A model generated the notes under the pieces. That model ran no database searches. It saw nothing but the letters and a program-made list of their open reading frames with translations, and was not told the DNA's origin. Shown one piece after another: positions 42,110-50,430 of a stretch of 64,000 bases of DNA (within the stretch, counting starts at the first letter, position 1; the number at the start of each line of letters is the position of its first letter). Source of the stretch: CAYUHJ01 sp964444365 (GTDB lineage Bacteria > Planctomycetota > Planctomycetia > Gemmatales > Gemmataceae); NCBI GenBank assembly GCA_964444365.1, contig CAYUHJ010000012.1:1-64000 (forward strand). Direction: 5' to 3'. The translations under genes and the position numbers were made by a program.

Positions 42110-43416
42110 GCGAGATGCAAAGCGAAGGCTGTCACGGCGTGCTTGGGCCTGGCCCGTGCCCCGTCGGGGCGACTGGCGAGTACATTCCCGGCCCTCCGAG
42201 CGGGCCGACGGGCGAGGTGGGCTGCGGGTGCGGCGGGGCGGCGGGGCCGGTAGGCCCTTGTGGGGCGATGGGATGGCCCGGGTCCGTGAAAAACCCCATC
42301 GTCGCGTGCCTGATGGTCAAGAACGAGGCTGCGACGATCGAGCGGTGTGTCGATTCACTCCGGGGCAAGGTCACCGTCATCGCCGTGGTCGACACCGGGT
42401 CCACCGACGACACCATGGCCGTCGTCCGTCGGCTCATGGAGACGAACCCCATCGCGGCGACCCAACGGCCCTGGACGGGGTTCGCGGAGTCCCGCTCCCA
42501 CGCGATGGGGTTCGCCCGCAGCATCTACGAGGACGGCTACATCCTCGTCATTGACGCGGACCAGACGCTCGAAGGGGAGTTCCCGAAGGATCTGACCGCC
42601 GATGCGTACATGGTCGAGTTGCGGTCCGGCGTCCTTCGCTGGCGGAACCTGCTCCTCACGCGGGCGTCCCTGCCGTTCACCTGCCGCGGCGTCGCCCACG
42701 AGTACGTCGACTGCGACCGGCCCCACACGAAGGCGAACCTCGCCGGCGTCACCCTCGTCGAGCACGCCGACGGCGGCGGGCGGCCGGCCGGCACCCAGCC
42801 CCGCTGGGAACGCGACCTGCCCGCGCTGGAGGCGGCGATCGCGGAGAACCCGGACGACACCCGGTCCCTGTTCTACCTCGCCCAGAACCTGAAGGACCTG
42901 GCCCAGACGCTCCCGGCCGACCCGCGGGCGGCGGAGTGGCGGCGGCGGAGTGTCGAGACCTACCTCCGGCGGGCGGACCACCCCGGCGGGTACCAGGACG
43001 AGCGGTACTACGCGCTGTTCCAGGCGGGCCGGCAGCTGCTCCTCGCCGGGGACGCGGACCGGGGGCACGCGGTGCTGGTGCGGGCGGTGCAGTTCGGAGG
43101 GCCGGCCCGGTGGGAGGCGGCGCACGAACTCTGCCGGTCGCTCAACCGGGCGGGGATGTACCAGGTCAGCTACGGCGTCAGCCGGTGGGTGATCCAGCAC
43201 AGGCCCGCGGCCGACGGGCTGTTCGTCCACGGCGACGTGGTCGATTACCTGATGGCCTTCGAGCACGCGATCGCGGCTTATTGGGTGGGCCAGTATCACG
43301 AGTCGTTCGAGTGCAACGACCGCATCCTGAAGCGGCCGGAACCGATGCCGTCGAACATCGTCGCCGCCGCGATCCGCAACCAGGCGTTCGCCAGCGACCG
43401 CATCTTGAAGGGTTGA
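42106..43416 (+). CDS. GT2-type glycosyltransferase with collagen-like N-terminus
   Basis: The 436-residue protein begins with about 55 residues of Cys/Gly/Pro-rich, collagen-like sequence (GPGPCPVGATGEYIPGPPSG). From residue 64 it is a GT-A family 2 glycosyltransferase: VACLMVKNEAATIERCVDSL, VVDTGSTDDTM and the DxD-like VIDADQTL (about residue 149). The C-terminal half is TPR-like helical repeats. The enzyme probably glycosylates a phage or host target; the shared collagen-like sequence points to the fibre. Phage glycosyltransferases more often modify host surface sugars or DNA, which is an alternative. Confidence 0.8.
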   Translation: MSEMQSEGCHGVLGPGPCPVGATGEYIPGPPSGPTGEVGCGCGGAAGPVGPCGAMGWPGSVKNPIVACLMVKNEAATIERCVDSLRGKVTVIAVVDTGSTDDTMAVVRRLMETNPIAATQRPWTGFAESRSHAMGFARSIYEDGYILVIDADQTLEGEFPKDLTADAYMVELRSGVLRWRNLLLTRASLPFTCRGVAHEYVDCDRPHTKANLAGVTLVEHADGGGRPAGTQPRWERDLPALEAAIAENPDDTRSLFYLAQNLKDLAQTLPADPRAAEWRRRSVETYLRRADHPGGYQDERYYALFQAGRQLLLAGDADRGHAVLVRAVQFGGPARWEAAHELCRSLNRAGMYQVSYGVSRWVIQHRPAADGLFVHGDVVDYLMAFEHAIAAYWVGQYHESFECNDRILKRPEPMPSNIVAAAIRNQAFASDRILKG

Positions 43417-43420
43417 CGCG

Positions 43421-44344
43421 ATGGCCATGCGCATCACCGGGTTCCGGCTCGTCAGGAAGCGGCTCGCGTTGCCGAAGGGCACCGCGATCACGGATGTCCC
43501 GTGCGAAGTCGTCACGGAGGATTGCGAGACGGCGTGTGCCGAGTGCGACACGACCTGCGTCACCGATTGCGAGTACGCTGCCGCCGGAGCCCCACGGCGG
43601 TACACGTTCGCGTTGGACGACGGGATGGCCGGCGGCGTGATGCGATTGGACTACGGCGAACCGTGCGAGTGGTCGGGCAACTGGAAGACGCTGACGCAAG
43701 ATCAAGACGCCCTGCTGTTCTACGACGTGAATACATGGGCACTGCACTCCCCGGCGGACGGCTCCGGGGCGGTCTACGAGTCGGACGACTTCAATCCTTT
43801 AACTGGCGGGACATTCACGCTCGCCAATGCCGAGCCGGGCTACCAGTTAACGATCACGGTTGAGGCGGCTTGCACGCCAACAGGGTGCCCAACAATCGAC
43901 ACGATCACAACTTCGTGCTGCCCCGATCCAGTTCCCAAAGTTTTGTACATGAAATTTTCCAACCCGGCTGGTGCCTGCGTTGGATCGCCGCTCATCCGTA
44001 CGTTTCGGCTCGACTACGTTGTAAACGGCTCCTACGGCGGATTCGTTCTGTTGGGAACGGGGTGGTGGTGGATCAACGGGGCGACCTCTGTCCCCGCAAT
44101 GGACATCCCGCTATTCACAGGACATCCAAGCTACAGCAGCTTCATTGGCATGGCGTGCGGCAATCCAGGGGGGCCGGGTGGGGTGACTTTCTACAGGTAC
44201 AAAGAAGGAACCACTCAAAGGTTCACCGGGACATGCTCCCCGTTTTTGATGGAGCATTTGGCGGCGACGGACCCCGGCTGGTGCAACGGCACTTATGAAC
44301 CATCGGGGGCGGTTTACGACGTGACGGTCAGCGAGTTCGCTTAA
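43421..44344 (+). CDS. Cys-rich unknown protein, possible virion or secreted
   Basis: The 307-residue protein has a Cys-rich cluster near the start (CEVVTEDCETACAECDTTCVTDCEY) and more cysteines later (CPTIDTITTSCCPDP). The remainder is beta-rich. GC falls noticeably in the C-terminal half (from about 43790), suggesting a mosaic origin. It may be a surface protein stabilised by disulfides. Not recognised. Confidence 0.55.
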   Translation: MAMRITGFRLVRKRLALPKGTAITDVPCEVVTEDCETACAECDTTCVTDCEYAAAGAPRRYTFALDDGMAGGVMRLDYGEPCEWSGNWKTLTQDQDALLFYDVNTWALHSPADGSGAVYESDDFNPLTGGTFTLANAEPGYQLTITVEAACTPTGCPTIDTITTSCCPDPVPKVLYMKFSNPAGACVGSPLIRTFRLDYVVNGSYGGFVLLGTGWWWINGATSVPAMDIPLFTGHPSYSSFIGMACGNPGGPGGVTFYRYKEGTTQRFTGTCSPFLMEHLAATDPGWCNGTYEPSGAVYDVTVSEFA

Positions 44345-44364
44345 CTGGGATTCAAGGGAGTGCC

Positions 44365-44649
44365 ATGTTTCCTTGCGTCCGCCGCAACCCGAATCACGAC
44401 CCCGCCACCTGCAAGGCGTGCATCCGCCGGTCCGTGCGTGCCACCGAGCCGAAGGCCGATCGGGCCGCCTCCGCTCGCGTGTCGCTGCCCTGTCTCCACC
44501 TGGGCGAGCGGGTCCGGATCGCGGGGAGCGAGCGAGACTGGCGATTTTGCGCGGCGGGCGTTGACCACGGGCAGGGGCCGGGGGTGGTCTGCGGATGTCT
44601 GGGCTGCGGGCCGCGGTGCCCGAGGTACTCGCCGGGTGAAGTGGAGTGA
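44365..44649 (+). CDS. Cys-rich small protein
   Basis: A 94-residue protein with several CxxC-like pairs (CKACIRR, GVVCGCLGCGPRCPRY) and histidines, so it is probably a zinc-binding or disulfide-rich protein. Starts at ATG 44365. It lies at the beginning of the cargo segment. Function unknown. Confidence 0.5.
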   Translation: MFPCVRRNPNHDPATCKACIRRSVRATEPKADRAASARVSLPCLHLGERVRIAGSERDWRFCAAGVDHGQGPGVVCGCLGCGPRCPRYSPGEVE

Positions 44650-44781
44650 TCCCGCCGACTGCCGGCCATTACTGACCCCCGGCTACATGTAGTACAGTTT
44701 TTCGCCCCATCTCCGCGGCTGGCCCTTCGGCCCGGCAAGCCCGATCTGAGAATCAAGGGATCGACCCGCTCGGGGAATCCC

Positions 44782-44937
44782 TTGATCCACGCCGCCGTCA
44801 TCGCGATCGTCCTGGCCGCACTCGCTCCGCGATGCCCGCATTGCGGTTCCCCGGAGCATGCCCGGCCCTCGCTGGACGTGCGGTCCGCGTACCCGACCTC
44901 GCACCGCTGCCCCGATTGCTGGAAGCCGCGGCCGTGA
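44782..44937 (+). CDS. Very small zinc-finger-like ORF
   Basis: TTG 44782 opens a 51-codon frame with a hydrophobic start (LIHAAVIAIVLAALAP) followed by CPHCGSPEH and RCPDCWKPRP, a CxxC-CxxC pair. It fills the gap between 44650 and 44971. Start and expression are uncertain. Confidence 0.35.
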   Translation: MIHAAVIAIVLAALAPRCPHCGSPEHARPSLDVRSAYPTSHRCPDCWKPRP

Positions 44938-44971
44938 CCGACCCCATCCTCGAACCCTGAGAGGTTTCCCC

Positions 44972-45952
44972 GTGGGACCGATCCGAACCCTCATCCGCGA
45001 ACTGCTGTCCCCGTCGGCGGGCGGCGCGTCCACACCGACGGACACCCTGCCCCGAGCGGGGGACACGCCCGCGACCGGAGCCGGGGGAAGGCCCCCGACG
45101 AACCCTTCGGAGCCTCCCATCGGCTGGGCGTCGCCGACGCCGGCCCCCGACTCGTGGCAGGTGCGGTACGCCCCGCTCATCCGCAAGGTCGCGGCCTGGG
45201 CCGTGGCCGCCCTCGTCGGGGCGCTGCTCGCGAAATTGGGCATCCCGCCGGAGACGGTCCCCGTCCCGGGGCCGATGGTCGACCCGCTCGACAGCACGCC
45301 GTTCAACTACGAAGGTTCCCGCTACGAGGGTGGGGCCGAAGTGGAGCACGCGGAGAGCGACGGCCGGCCCTGGCCCCAGAAGCGAATCCCCTACCACATC
45401 GACTACGACAGCGCCGCCGGGCTCCGGCCGCCCCTGTCGCGAGACGCCATCAGCGGCGAGTTCCGCACCGCGTGGAACTGGTGGGCGGAGGGGTTAGACA
45501 TCGAACCCATCGAGGTGACGGACGCGAACGCCGCGGTGGTGCGGATCAGGTTCGGCAAGATCGACGGGCCTTCGGGAACGCTGGCCTGGAGTTACCTGTC
45601 GGACGGCACCATGCGGCCGAAGGACCAGCTGTACGACGCCACCGAGCGGTGGGTCGCCGGGCCGCCGGCGAACGGGATGCTGTCGCTCCGGACGGTCGCC
45701 TGCCACGAGATCGGCCACGTCCTGGGGCTCGCTCACGACAGCCCGACAGCCCCGGCCGTGATGCGGCCGATGTACACCGCAAGCATTCCCCGCGAGCAGG
45801 CCCGGGACTACGAGCGGCTGGTCGCGCTGGGCTACCCGCGGCGGGCCAAGGCCCCGGCCGGCCCGGTGGACGTGCTTCAGATCCAGGGGCAGTTCCGCAC
45901 CGCGGACGTGATCGAGGCGATGGAGAAGGCCGGGTTCAAGGTCCAGAAGTGA
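44972..45952 (+). CDS. Membrane-anchored matrixin-type metalloprotease
   Basis: The 326-residue protein starts at GTG 44972. A Pro/Thr-rich N-terminus is followed by a membrane segment (VAAWAVAALVGALLAKLG, about residues 72-90) and a matrixin domain: PYHIDYDS, AVVRIRFGKIDG, and the zinc site HEIGHVLGLAHD (about residue 246) with the downstream Met of PAVMRPMY as the Met-turn. This is the M10 metzincin signature, with all three histidines and the Asp after the third. It likely cuts extracytoplasmic protein. In the absence of a recognised lysin, a role in envelope breakdown is possible but untested. Confidence 0.88.
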   Translation: MGPIRTLIRELLSPSAGGASTPTDTLPRAGDTPATGAGGRPPTNPSEPPIGWASPTPAPDSWQVRYAPLIRKVAAWAVAALVGALLAKLGIPPETVPVPGPMVDPLDSTPFNYEGSRYEGGAEVEHAESDGRPWPQKRIPYHIDYDSAAGLRPPLSRDAISGEFRTAWNWWAEGLDIEPIEVTDANAAVVRIRFGKIDGPSGTLAWSYLSDGTMRPKDQLYDATERWVAGPPANGMLSLRTVACHEIGHVLGLAHDSPTAPAVMRPMYTASIPREQARDYERLVALGYPRRAKAPAGPVDVLQIQGQFRTADVIEAMEKAGFKVQK

Positions 45953-46023
45953 AGCCCGAAATAGCCGCGCCCGGCGATTCGCGGGGTTTCTCGCCGGCGG
46001 CCCGGCCGAACGGAGGGTGACGA

Positions 46024-47430
46024 TTGAATACGCTCGCCCTTTGCGCCGTGCTCGGGGCGGCATCCTGGCCCGCCCCCGACGCCGCCCCGCTGACCCCGGC
46101 CGACGCGGTGCGGGCTGCCGCGGCCGACCTGAGACGGGTGGCGGCGGCGGACCCGGCGCGGGCGTTCCAGACGCGGTACCTGTCGGCGGCCCATCTCCCG
46201 GCAGGGGAGAGGGGAGAGGTCTACGCGGTCGTCTCCCACCACGTCAACGGGCTGAGCCGCGAGGCGGTGATCGTCCGGCCCCGGCGGGTGAGCGACTGGC
46301 TCTGGGCGGTGGACATCAGGGACTATGGCTGGAAGCGGGAGACGTTCGGGGCGCTGACGTTTGGGGCGGGCGCGGTGGAACCCTACTTCCACGTCCAGAC
46401 GCTCGGGGCGGACGGCAAGACCCGCACCCCGGCCGGTGCCCCCTGGCTGCCGGCGAACGACCTGGCCTACCTCGTCGCGACGACAGGGAGTCAGACGCCG
46501 ATTGTGCGGGCCGACTGGTTCTTCCACCGGACTTCGATCCAAGAGGGGAGAGACGGGTACGGGTACTACGACTTCCTCTCCCTGGCGAGCCGGGCCGATG
46601 CAGAAAAACTGGCGGGTCTGGACCGTGCGAAGGCCGAGGCGATCTACCGCGAGCAGGCGGCGGTGATCCAGGATTCGGGCGTGGCCGTGGCCGGGAGCCG
46701 GCAACTGTTCCGCTACTCGACGGTCGCCGGGAACTGGTGGGAGACGCGGGACACGCTCGCGGACAAGGGGCTCAGGGAGAGGAGAAACCCTGTGCGGAAC
46801 CTGCTGGCCGACTACCAGCACGACGCCGAAGAGATCGTCTTCACGCTCCCGAACCGGTTGCCGGGGTTCTACCTGTCGGACGCCGCGGGGAAGGGGGTGG
46901 CATCCGCCCCGCCGGACATCGCGTCAGACAACCGAAGCCGCTCCAATGACAAGCGGGTCCACGCGGGGATGAGTTGCGTGCGGTGCCACTCGCGGGGCGG
47001 GCTGATCCCGTTCGACGACCTGTTCCGCGGGCGGTTCGACACCACCCTCCGGGCCGCAGACGACAAGCTCGAACGCCGACTGAAGAGCGTGTACCTGGGG
47101 CCGATCCAGCGGGCGTTCGACCGGGACGCCGACGACTACGCCGCCGCGATCGCCGATGCCTGCGGGCTAACCCCGGCGGGCCTGTCCGCGGCCTACGCCC
47201 GGCAGTGGTCGCGGTACGCGGACGAGCCGGTCACGTTCGAGCGGGCCGGGGCGGAGACGGGGTTCGAGCCGGCGGAGTTCCTGACGCGAATCCGGGCCTA
47301 CGCGACCAAACAGCGGATCAACGACCCGGTGCTGCTGCTGTTCGTCGGCCCCGAACCGCGGGCGATGAGACGCGAACAGTTCGAGGAGCTTTTCCCCCTG
47401 TTGATGACCGCACTGGAGGCCAAGCCGTGA
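46024..47430 (+). CDS. Exported heme-c-motif protein (CVRCH)
   Basis: The 468-residue protein starts at TTG 46024 behind GGAGGGTG and opens with a signal-like MNTLALCAVLGAASWPAPDAA. A CxxCH heme attachment motif lies at GMSCVRCHSRGGLIPF (about residue 321). The large N-terminal domain is unlike a standard cytochrome c. Planctomycetes encode many secreted heme-c proteins of this style, so this is probably host-derived cargo. Which electrons it would carry is unknown. Confidence 0.7.
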   Translation: MNTLALCAVLGAASWPAPDAAPLTPADAVRAAAADLRRVAAADPARAFQTRYLSAAHLPAGERGEVYAVVSHHVNGLSREAVIVRPRRVSDWLWAVDIRDYGWKRETFGALTFGAGAVEPYFHVQTLGADGKTRTPAGAPWLPANDLAYLVATTGSQTPIVRADWFFHRTSIQEGRDGYGYYDFLSLASRADAEKLAGLDRAKAEAIYREQAAVIQDSGVAVAGSRQLFRYSTVAGNWWETRDTLADKGLRERRNPVRNLLADYQHDAEEIVFTLPNRLPGFYLSDAAGKGVASAPPDIASDNRSRSNDKRVHAGMSCVRCHSRGGLIPFDDLFRGRFDTTLRAADDKLERRLKSVYLGPIQRAFDRDADDYAAAIADACGLTPAGLSAAYARQWSRYADEPVTFERAGAETGFEPAEFLTRIRAYATKQRINDPVLLLFVGPEPRAMRREQFEELFPLLMTALEAKP

Positions 47431-47492
47431 GTCAGCAGAAGCCGTTTACCGACGTGACGATGCCGCGGGACAAGCCGGCCAAAGGAGGACCA

Positions 47493-47696
47493 ATGAACGA
47501 GCACATTCTTCAGTTCTTCGCGTACAGCCACCTGCCGCCGCACTTACAAGCGGTGAGCAAGCCGTTTTGCGAACTGGCTCATGGCATGGTTGGCGGTGAT
47601 TCCGCGTTGCCGCGAAATCCAGAGCGGACCGTCGCGCTGCGGAAGTTGTTGGAGGCGAAAGACGCCGCGGTCCGGGCACTGTTGGCGAAGGAGTGA
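47493..47696 (+). CDS. Acb2/Tad1-like cyclic nucleotide sponge candidate
   Basis: The 67-residue helical protein reads MNEHILQFFAYSHLPPHL at the start and RNPERTVALRKLLEAKD then AAVRALLA at the end, the helical-hairpin pattern of the Acb2/Tad1 family. Such proteins bind CBASS or Thoeris signalling nucleotides and disarm abortive infection. A strong SD (AAAGGAGG) precedes ATG 47493; an in-frame GTG at 47427 overlapping the previous stop would add 22 residues. Assignment is from pattern memory and needs a profile search. Confidence 0.55.
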   Translation: MNEHILQFFAYSHLPPHLQAVSKPFCELAHGMVGGDSALPRNPERTVALRKLLEAKDAAVRALLAKE

Positions 47697-47956
47697 CCGT
47701 GACCGTCGTCCCGAAGTGCCACATCTGCAACAACGGGAAGTCGCTCAAGCTGAGCGGGGCTTACAGGTGTTGCGGCTGCGGAAAGTACATCTGCAAGCGG
47801 CACCACAATCCGCGAAAGCCGTGGCCGACCTACTTCAGCCAGTATTCGTTCTGCACCGAGTGTAATCCGACGGGCAATGAGGGGCGGTGCGAGAAGTGCG
47901 AAGGAGCGATGATCCACTCCAGGCTCAAGGGGTATCACTGTGTCCGATGCAAATAA
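47693..47956 (+). CDS. Multi-zinc-ribbon protein
   Basis: The 87-residue protein has five CxxC-type pairs (CHIC, CCGC, CTEC, CEKC, CVRC) with histidines (CKRHHNPRKP). It resembles small phage zinc-binding proteins. GTG 47693 overlaps the previous stop. Its last 17 bp overlap the DUF6527-like gene. Confidence 0.6.
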   Translation: MTVTVVPKCHICNNGKSLKLSGAYRCCGCGKYICKRHHNPRKPWPTYFSQYSFCTECNPTGNEGRCEKCEGAMIHSRLKGYHCVRCK

Positions 47957-48278
47957 GCCTCCGCTCGACGTGCGGCGGACCTGCAAGGCGATTCAGGCCG
48001 ACCCCGACGACCCCACGATTCAGTTCTGCTACGCCGATCCTGGCAAGGGGCGTCGATTCGCTGAAGACATGCTCCTATTCGCGTGTCCGGGATGCGGTCG
48101 CTCCGGCGCGATCCGCGCCGCCCACCCGAAGCCGCCGAACGGCAGCGGTGCGACGTGGGACATCACCGGCGGCTCCCTCGACGACATCACGACGCTGACC
48201 CTGTCGCCCTCCATCAACTGCGTCGGGTGCTGCGGGTGGCACGGCTACCTCAAAAACGGAGTGTTCGAGTCATGTTGA
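47940..48278 (+). CDS. DUF6527-like protein
   Basis: The 112-residue protein ends with GATWDITGGSLDDITTLTLSPSINC then GWHGYLKNGVF, the pattern of DUF6527 (W, TLxPSI, C, H, GY, I/G), often found in phages and small defence-related loci. It also has CPGCGRSGA. Function unknown. Confidence 0.6.
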   Translation: MSDANKPPLDVRRTCKAIQADPDDPTIQFCYADPGKGRRFAEDMLLFACPGCGRSGAIRAAHPKPPNGSGATWDITGGSLDDITTLTLSPSINCVGCCGWHGYLKNGVFESC

Positions 48279-48760
48279 ATCGCATCGCCTTCGTCGTCCC
48301 GCTCGCCCTCGTCGCGGTGCTCGTCGCCACCGCCCCGGCCTCCCCGCCGGCGGTCGTCGTGCAGCCGCAGTACGTCGTTCCGCAGTACACGCCGGCCTAC
48401 GGGGTGCAGTACCCGGACCCGGCCGAACTCGCCGCCGCGGTGAAGGAACTGACCGCCGAGGTCCGCCAGCTGCGGGAGGCCCTGGGGCTCCGGGCCGGCG
48501 AGCCCGTCCCGCTGAAGGCCCCGGCCCCGCGAACTGCCCCGGCCGACGGCGTGTCGTTGCTCCGGGCGAACTGTGCCGGGTGCCACACCGGGACCGCCGC
48601 GAAGGGCGGCGGACATGCGTTCGAGTTCGACAGCCTTCAGCCCCCGACGCTGAAGGCGTTCGCGAAGGAGGTCCTCGAAGGACGTATGCCGAAGGGCAAG
48701 GCTCTTGACGAGAAAACCCGCACCGCGTTGGTGCTGGCGTGTTTCGACCCGAAGAAGTGA
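48272..48760 (+). CDS. Exported cytochrome-c-like protein (CAGCH)
   Basis: The 162-residue protein has a signal peptide (MLNRIAFVVPLALVAVLVATAPA), a Pro/Val/Tyr-rich linker, a short helix (LAAAVKELTAEVRQLREAL), and a small c-type cytochrome domain: heme motif NCAGCHTG (about residue 92) and a likely axial methionine in GRMPKGKAL (about 138). It overlaps the DUF6527-like gene by 7 bp, so it is in the prophage operon. The size and Met ligand suggest a redox-active cytochrome rather than a heme storage protein. Confidence 0.78.
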   Translation: MLNRIAFVVPLALVAVLVATAPASPPAVVVQPQYVVPQYTPAYGVQYPDPAELAAAVKELTAEVRQLREALGLRAGEPVPLKAPAPRTAPADGVSLLRANCAGCHTGTAAKGGGHAFEFDSLQPPTLKAFAKEVLEGRMPKGKALDEKTRTALVLACFDPKK

Positions 48761-48768
48761 GGTTCACC

Positions 48769-49104
48769 GTGAAGAAGTTCATCGCTCTCGCCGCCGCGGT
48801 CGCCGTCTGCGTACTGGGGTTCGCCCCGGTCGCGGAAGCTGGCCACTGCGCGGCCCCCGTTGTCCAACAGGTCTACGCCCCGGCCGCGGTCGTCGCGCAA
48901 CCCGTCGTGGTCGCCCCGGTCGTGACGGTTCAGCCCGCCGCGGTCGTCGTCCCGAGCGTGCCGCTCGTCCAGGCCGTCCAGGTGTACCAGCCCGCCGCGA
49001 TCGTCGCGCAGCAGGTTCAGGTGCAGAAGGTCGTGCAGGTGCAACAGGTGCAAAAGGTGGTTCAGCAGAAGCAGGTGGTCCGGCAGCGAACGGTGATCCG
49101 CTAA
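48769..49104 (+). CDS. Secreted Val/Gln/Pro-rich repetitive protein
   Basis: The 111-residue protein has a clear signal peptide ending at about VAEAG, then low-complexity repeats (VVAQPVVVAPVV, VQKVVQVQQVQKVV). Such proteins are frequent in planctomycetes. It starts at GTG 48769 and is the last gene of the rightward operon before the hairpin at 49126. Confidence 0.65.
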   Translation: MKKFIALAAAVAVCVLGFAPVAEAGHCAAPVVQQVYAPAAVVAQPVVVAPVVTVQPAAVVVPSVPLVQAVQVYQPAAIVAQQVQVQKVVQVQQVQKVVQQKQVVRQRTVIR

Positions 49105-49125
49105 CTGTCGCCACCCCGAAGCAGA

Positions 49126-49150
49126 GCGGCCCCGGGGATTCCGGGGCCGC
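49126..49150. terminator. Bidirectional terminator hairpin
   Basis: Perfect 10-bp stem GCGGCCCCGG/CCGGGGCCGC with a 5-base loop, between convergent operons. GTTCGTTTC follows on the + strand. It marks the end of the long rightward prophage transcript and of the leftward operon. Confidence 0.8.
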
Positions 49151-49157
49151 GTTCGTT

Positions 49158-49905
49158 TCAGATCACCCCCGCCGCCCGCAATGCCTTCCGCACGACCTCC
49201 CACGTCGGCAGGTCCGCCCGCCGCGCCGCGAGTTTCAACCGCTAGCTCGGCCCGCCAGCGGCGGCGGTAGCGGCGGCCGTACAGCCGGGCGCGTTCCAGC
49301 CAGTCGGCCAGCTGCTCGGGCGTCAGCCGGTCGAGCCGGTCCCGCCGCTCGCGTTGGATTCGTTCGGCGTGTCGGGCGTAGGTCGCGGCCGTCTGCCGCC
49401 GGACCCGCTCGCGGTAGGCGGGGTCCGTTCGCATCCGCTCGCGTTTCCGCTCCCACCGGCGGCGTTCGGCCGCCTTCAGTTTCTCCGCGGCGGCCGGGTC
49501 GGTCCTGGCCCGCTCCCGCAGGACGGCGAGCCGGGCCTTCGCGTTCGCCGCGGTCCGTTTTTTGTGCCGGTACGCGTGGGCCGCGTACCAGTCCCGCGAC
49601 CGGGTTTTCTGGAGGTTCAGCCGGCACGCCCGCGAGCACGCCGTCCCCCCGCCCGCCCGCGGGGGGATCGGCTTCCCGCAGGCGAGGCACGCGGTCGACC
49701 GGCAGGCCCGGCACGCCGCCACGACGTGCCGGGGGTTCATGTTCAGCCGGTACGGGAGCCGGGCCAGCGGGTAGACCTCCTCGGCCCCGCACTCGCACCG
49801 GCACAGCCACCCGGACATCAGCCGGCCGAACCGCACCGACCCGGCCCGCCCGACGACGGTCAGCCTCCCGAGGACGCGGCCGGTCAGGTCGACGGGGGCC
49901 GGCAT
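49158..49905 (-). pseudogene. Zinc-finger/HNH-like phage protein with one-base insertion
   Basis: From ATG 49905 the protein reads LTGRVLGRLTVVGRAGSVR, then several zinc-like clusters (CRCECGAE, CRACRSTACLACGK, CSRACR) and a long Arg-rich coiled region. It stays in frame to RRRWRAELA. The natural C-terminus, KLAARRADLPTWEVVRKALR ending AGVI, lies one base out of phase and stops at TGA 49160-49158. An extra G at about 49239-49240 explains it. Without correction the frame runs antisense through the terminator to 48637, which is not plausible. Confidence 0.65.
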
Positions 49906-50366
49906 CAGTTCGCCCCCCGGCGGAAGGCCGGCCGCCACCACTCGTCGCGGCCGTGGTCGATCTCGTCGCAGTGAGCCCAGAACCACCGCACCGCGGCGGC
50001 GATGGCCTCCCCGTGGAGCGGGGTCAGCACCGCGAGTCGCCGCGACAGGTCCGCGGCGTCGACCCCCCATTTCGGCCCCAGCCCCTCCGCGTCCTGCACG
50101 TTCCAGGCGATGGCCGCCAGGACCGGCAGCTCGGTCTCGGGGTCGCGGAGTTCGAGGCACCCGCTGTTCGCGTCCGCGATGGCGTTCCACTCGGCCCGCG
50201 TCAGCACCGCGGACAGCTCGCGGGTCGCCTGTTCGACGAGCCGGGCGAGGCGTCGGGCCGGGCCGGTGGCGCAGGCCGTGGGGCCGTCGGAATCCAGGCC
50301 GTAGCCGAGCACCGCGAGGGATTCGGTGTCGGGGATGAACAGGACTCGTTTTTTCTCGGTGGGCAT
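49905..50366 (-). CDS. Hypothetical protein in leftward operon
   Basis: The 153-residue protein starts at ATG 50366 and its stop overlaps the next gene's ATG (TGATG). It has a helical C-terminus with HGEAIAAAVRWFWAHCDEID. No family recognised. It is transcribed toward the prophage interior. Confidence 0.55.
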   Translation of the reverse strand: MPTEKKRVLFIPDTESLAVLGYGLDSDGPTACATGPARRLARLVEQATRELSAVLTRAEWNAIADANSGCLELRDPETELPVLAAIAWNVQDAEGLGPKWGVDAADLSRRLAVLTPLHGEAIAAAVRWFWAHCDEIDHGRDEWWRPAFRRGAN

Positions 50367-50430
50367 CGGTCGCTCGGGAGTTTGGAGGGGAAGAACGCCC
50401 CGGCCGGCCCCGGCCGGGGCGAACGGTTGC

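Noticed and set aside
46974..47426. Upstream part of the 240-aa frame ending in the Acb2-like gene
   Set aside because: It is a shifted-frame shadow of the heme-c gene; only the last 67-89 codons after that gene's stop look coding.
44365..49104. Search for endolysin, holin or spanin genes
   Set aside because: No lysozyme, amidase or transglycosylase motif or dual-start small membrane holin was seen; the metzincin and the small membrane protein at 9593 are only speculative candidates.
48637..49157. C-terminal extension of the leftward zinc-finger ORF through the terminator
   Set aside because: The extension is antisense to the 48769-49104 gene and passes through a perfect hairpin; a one-base shift gives a natural end at 49158.
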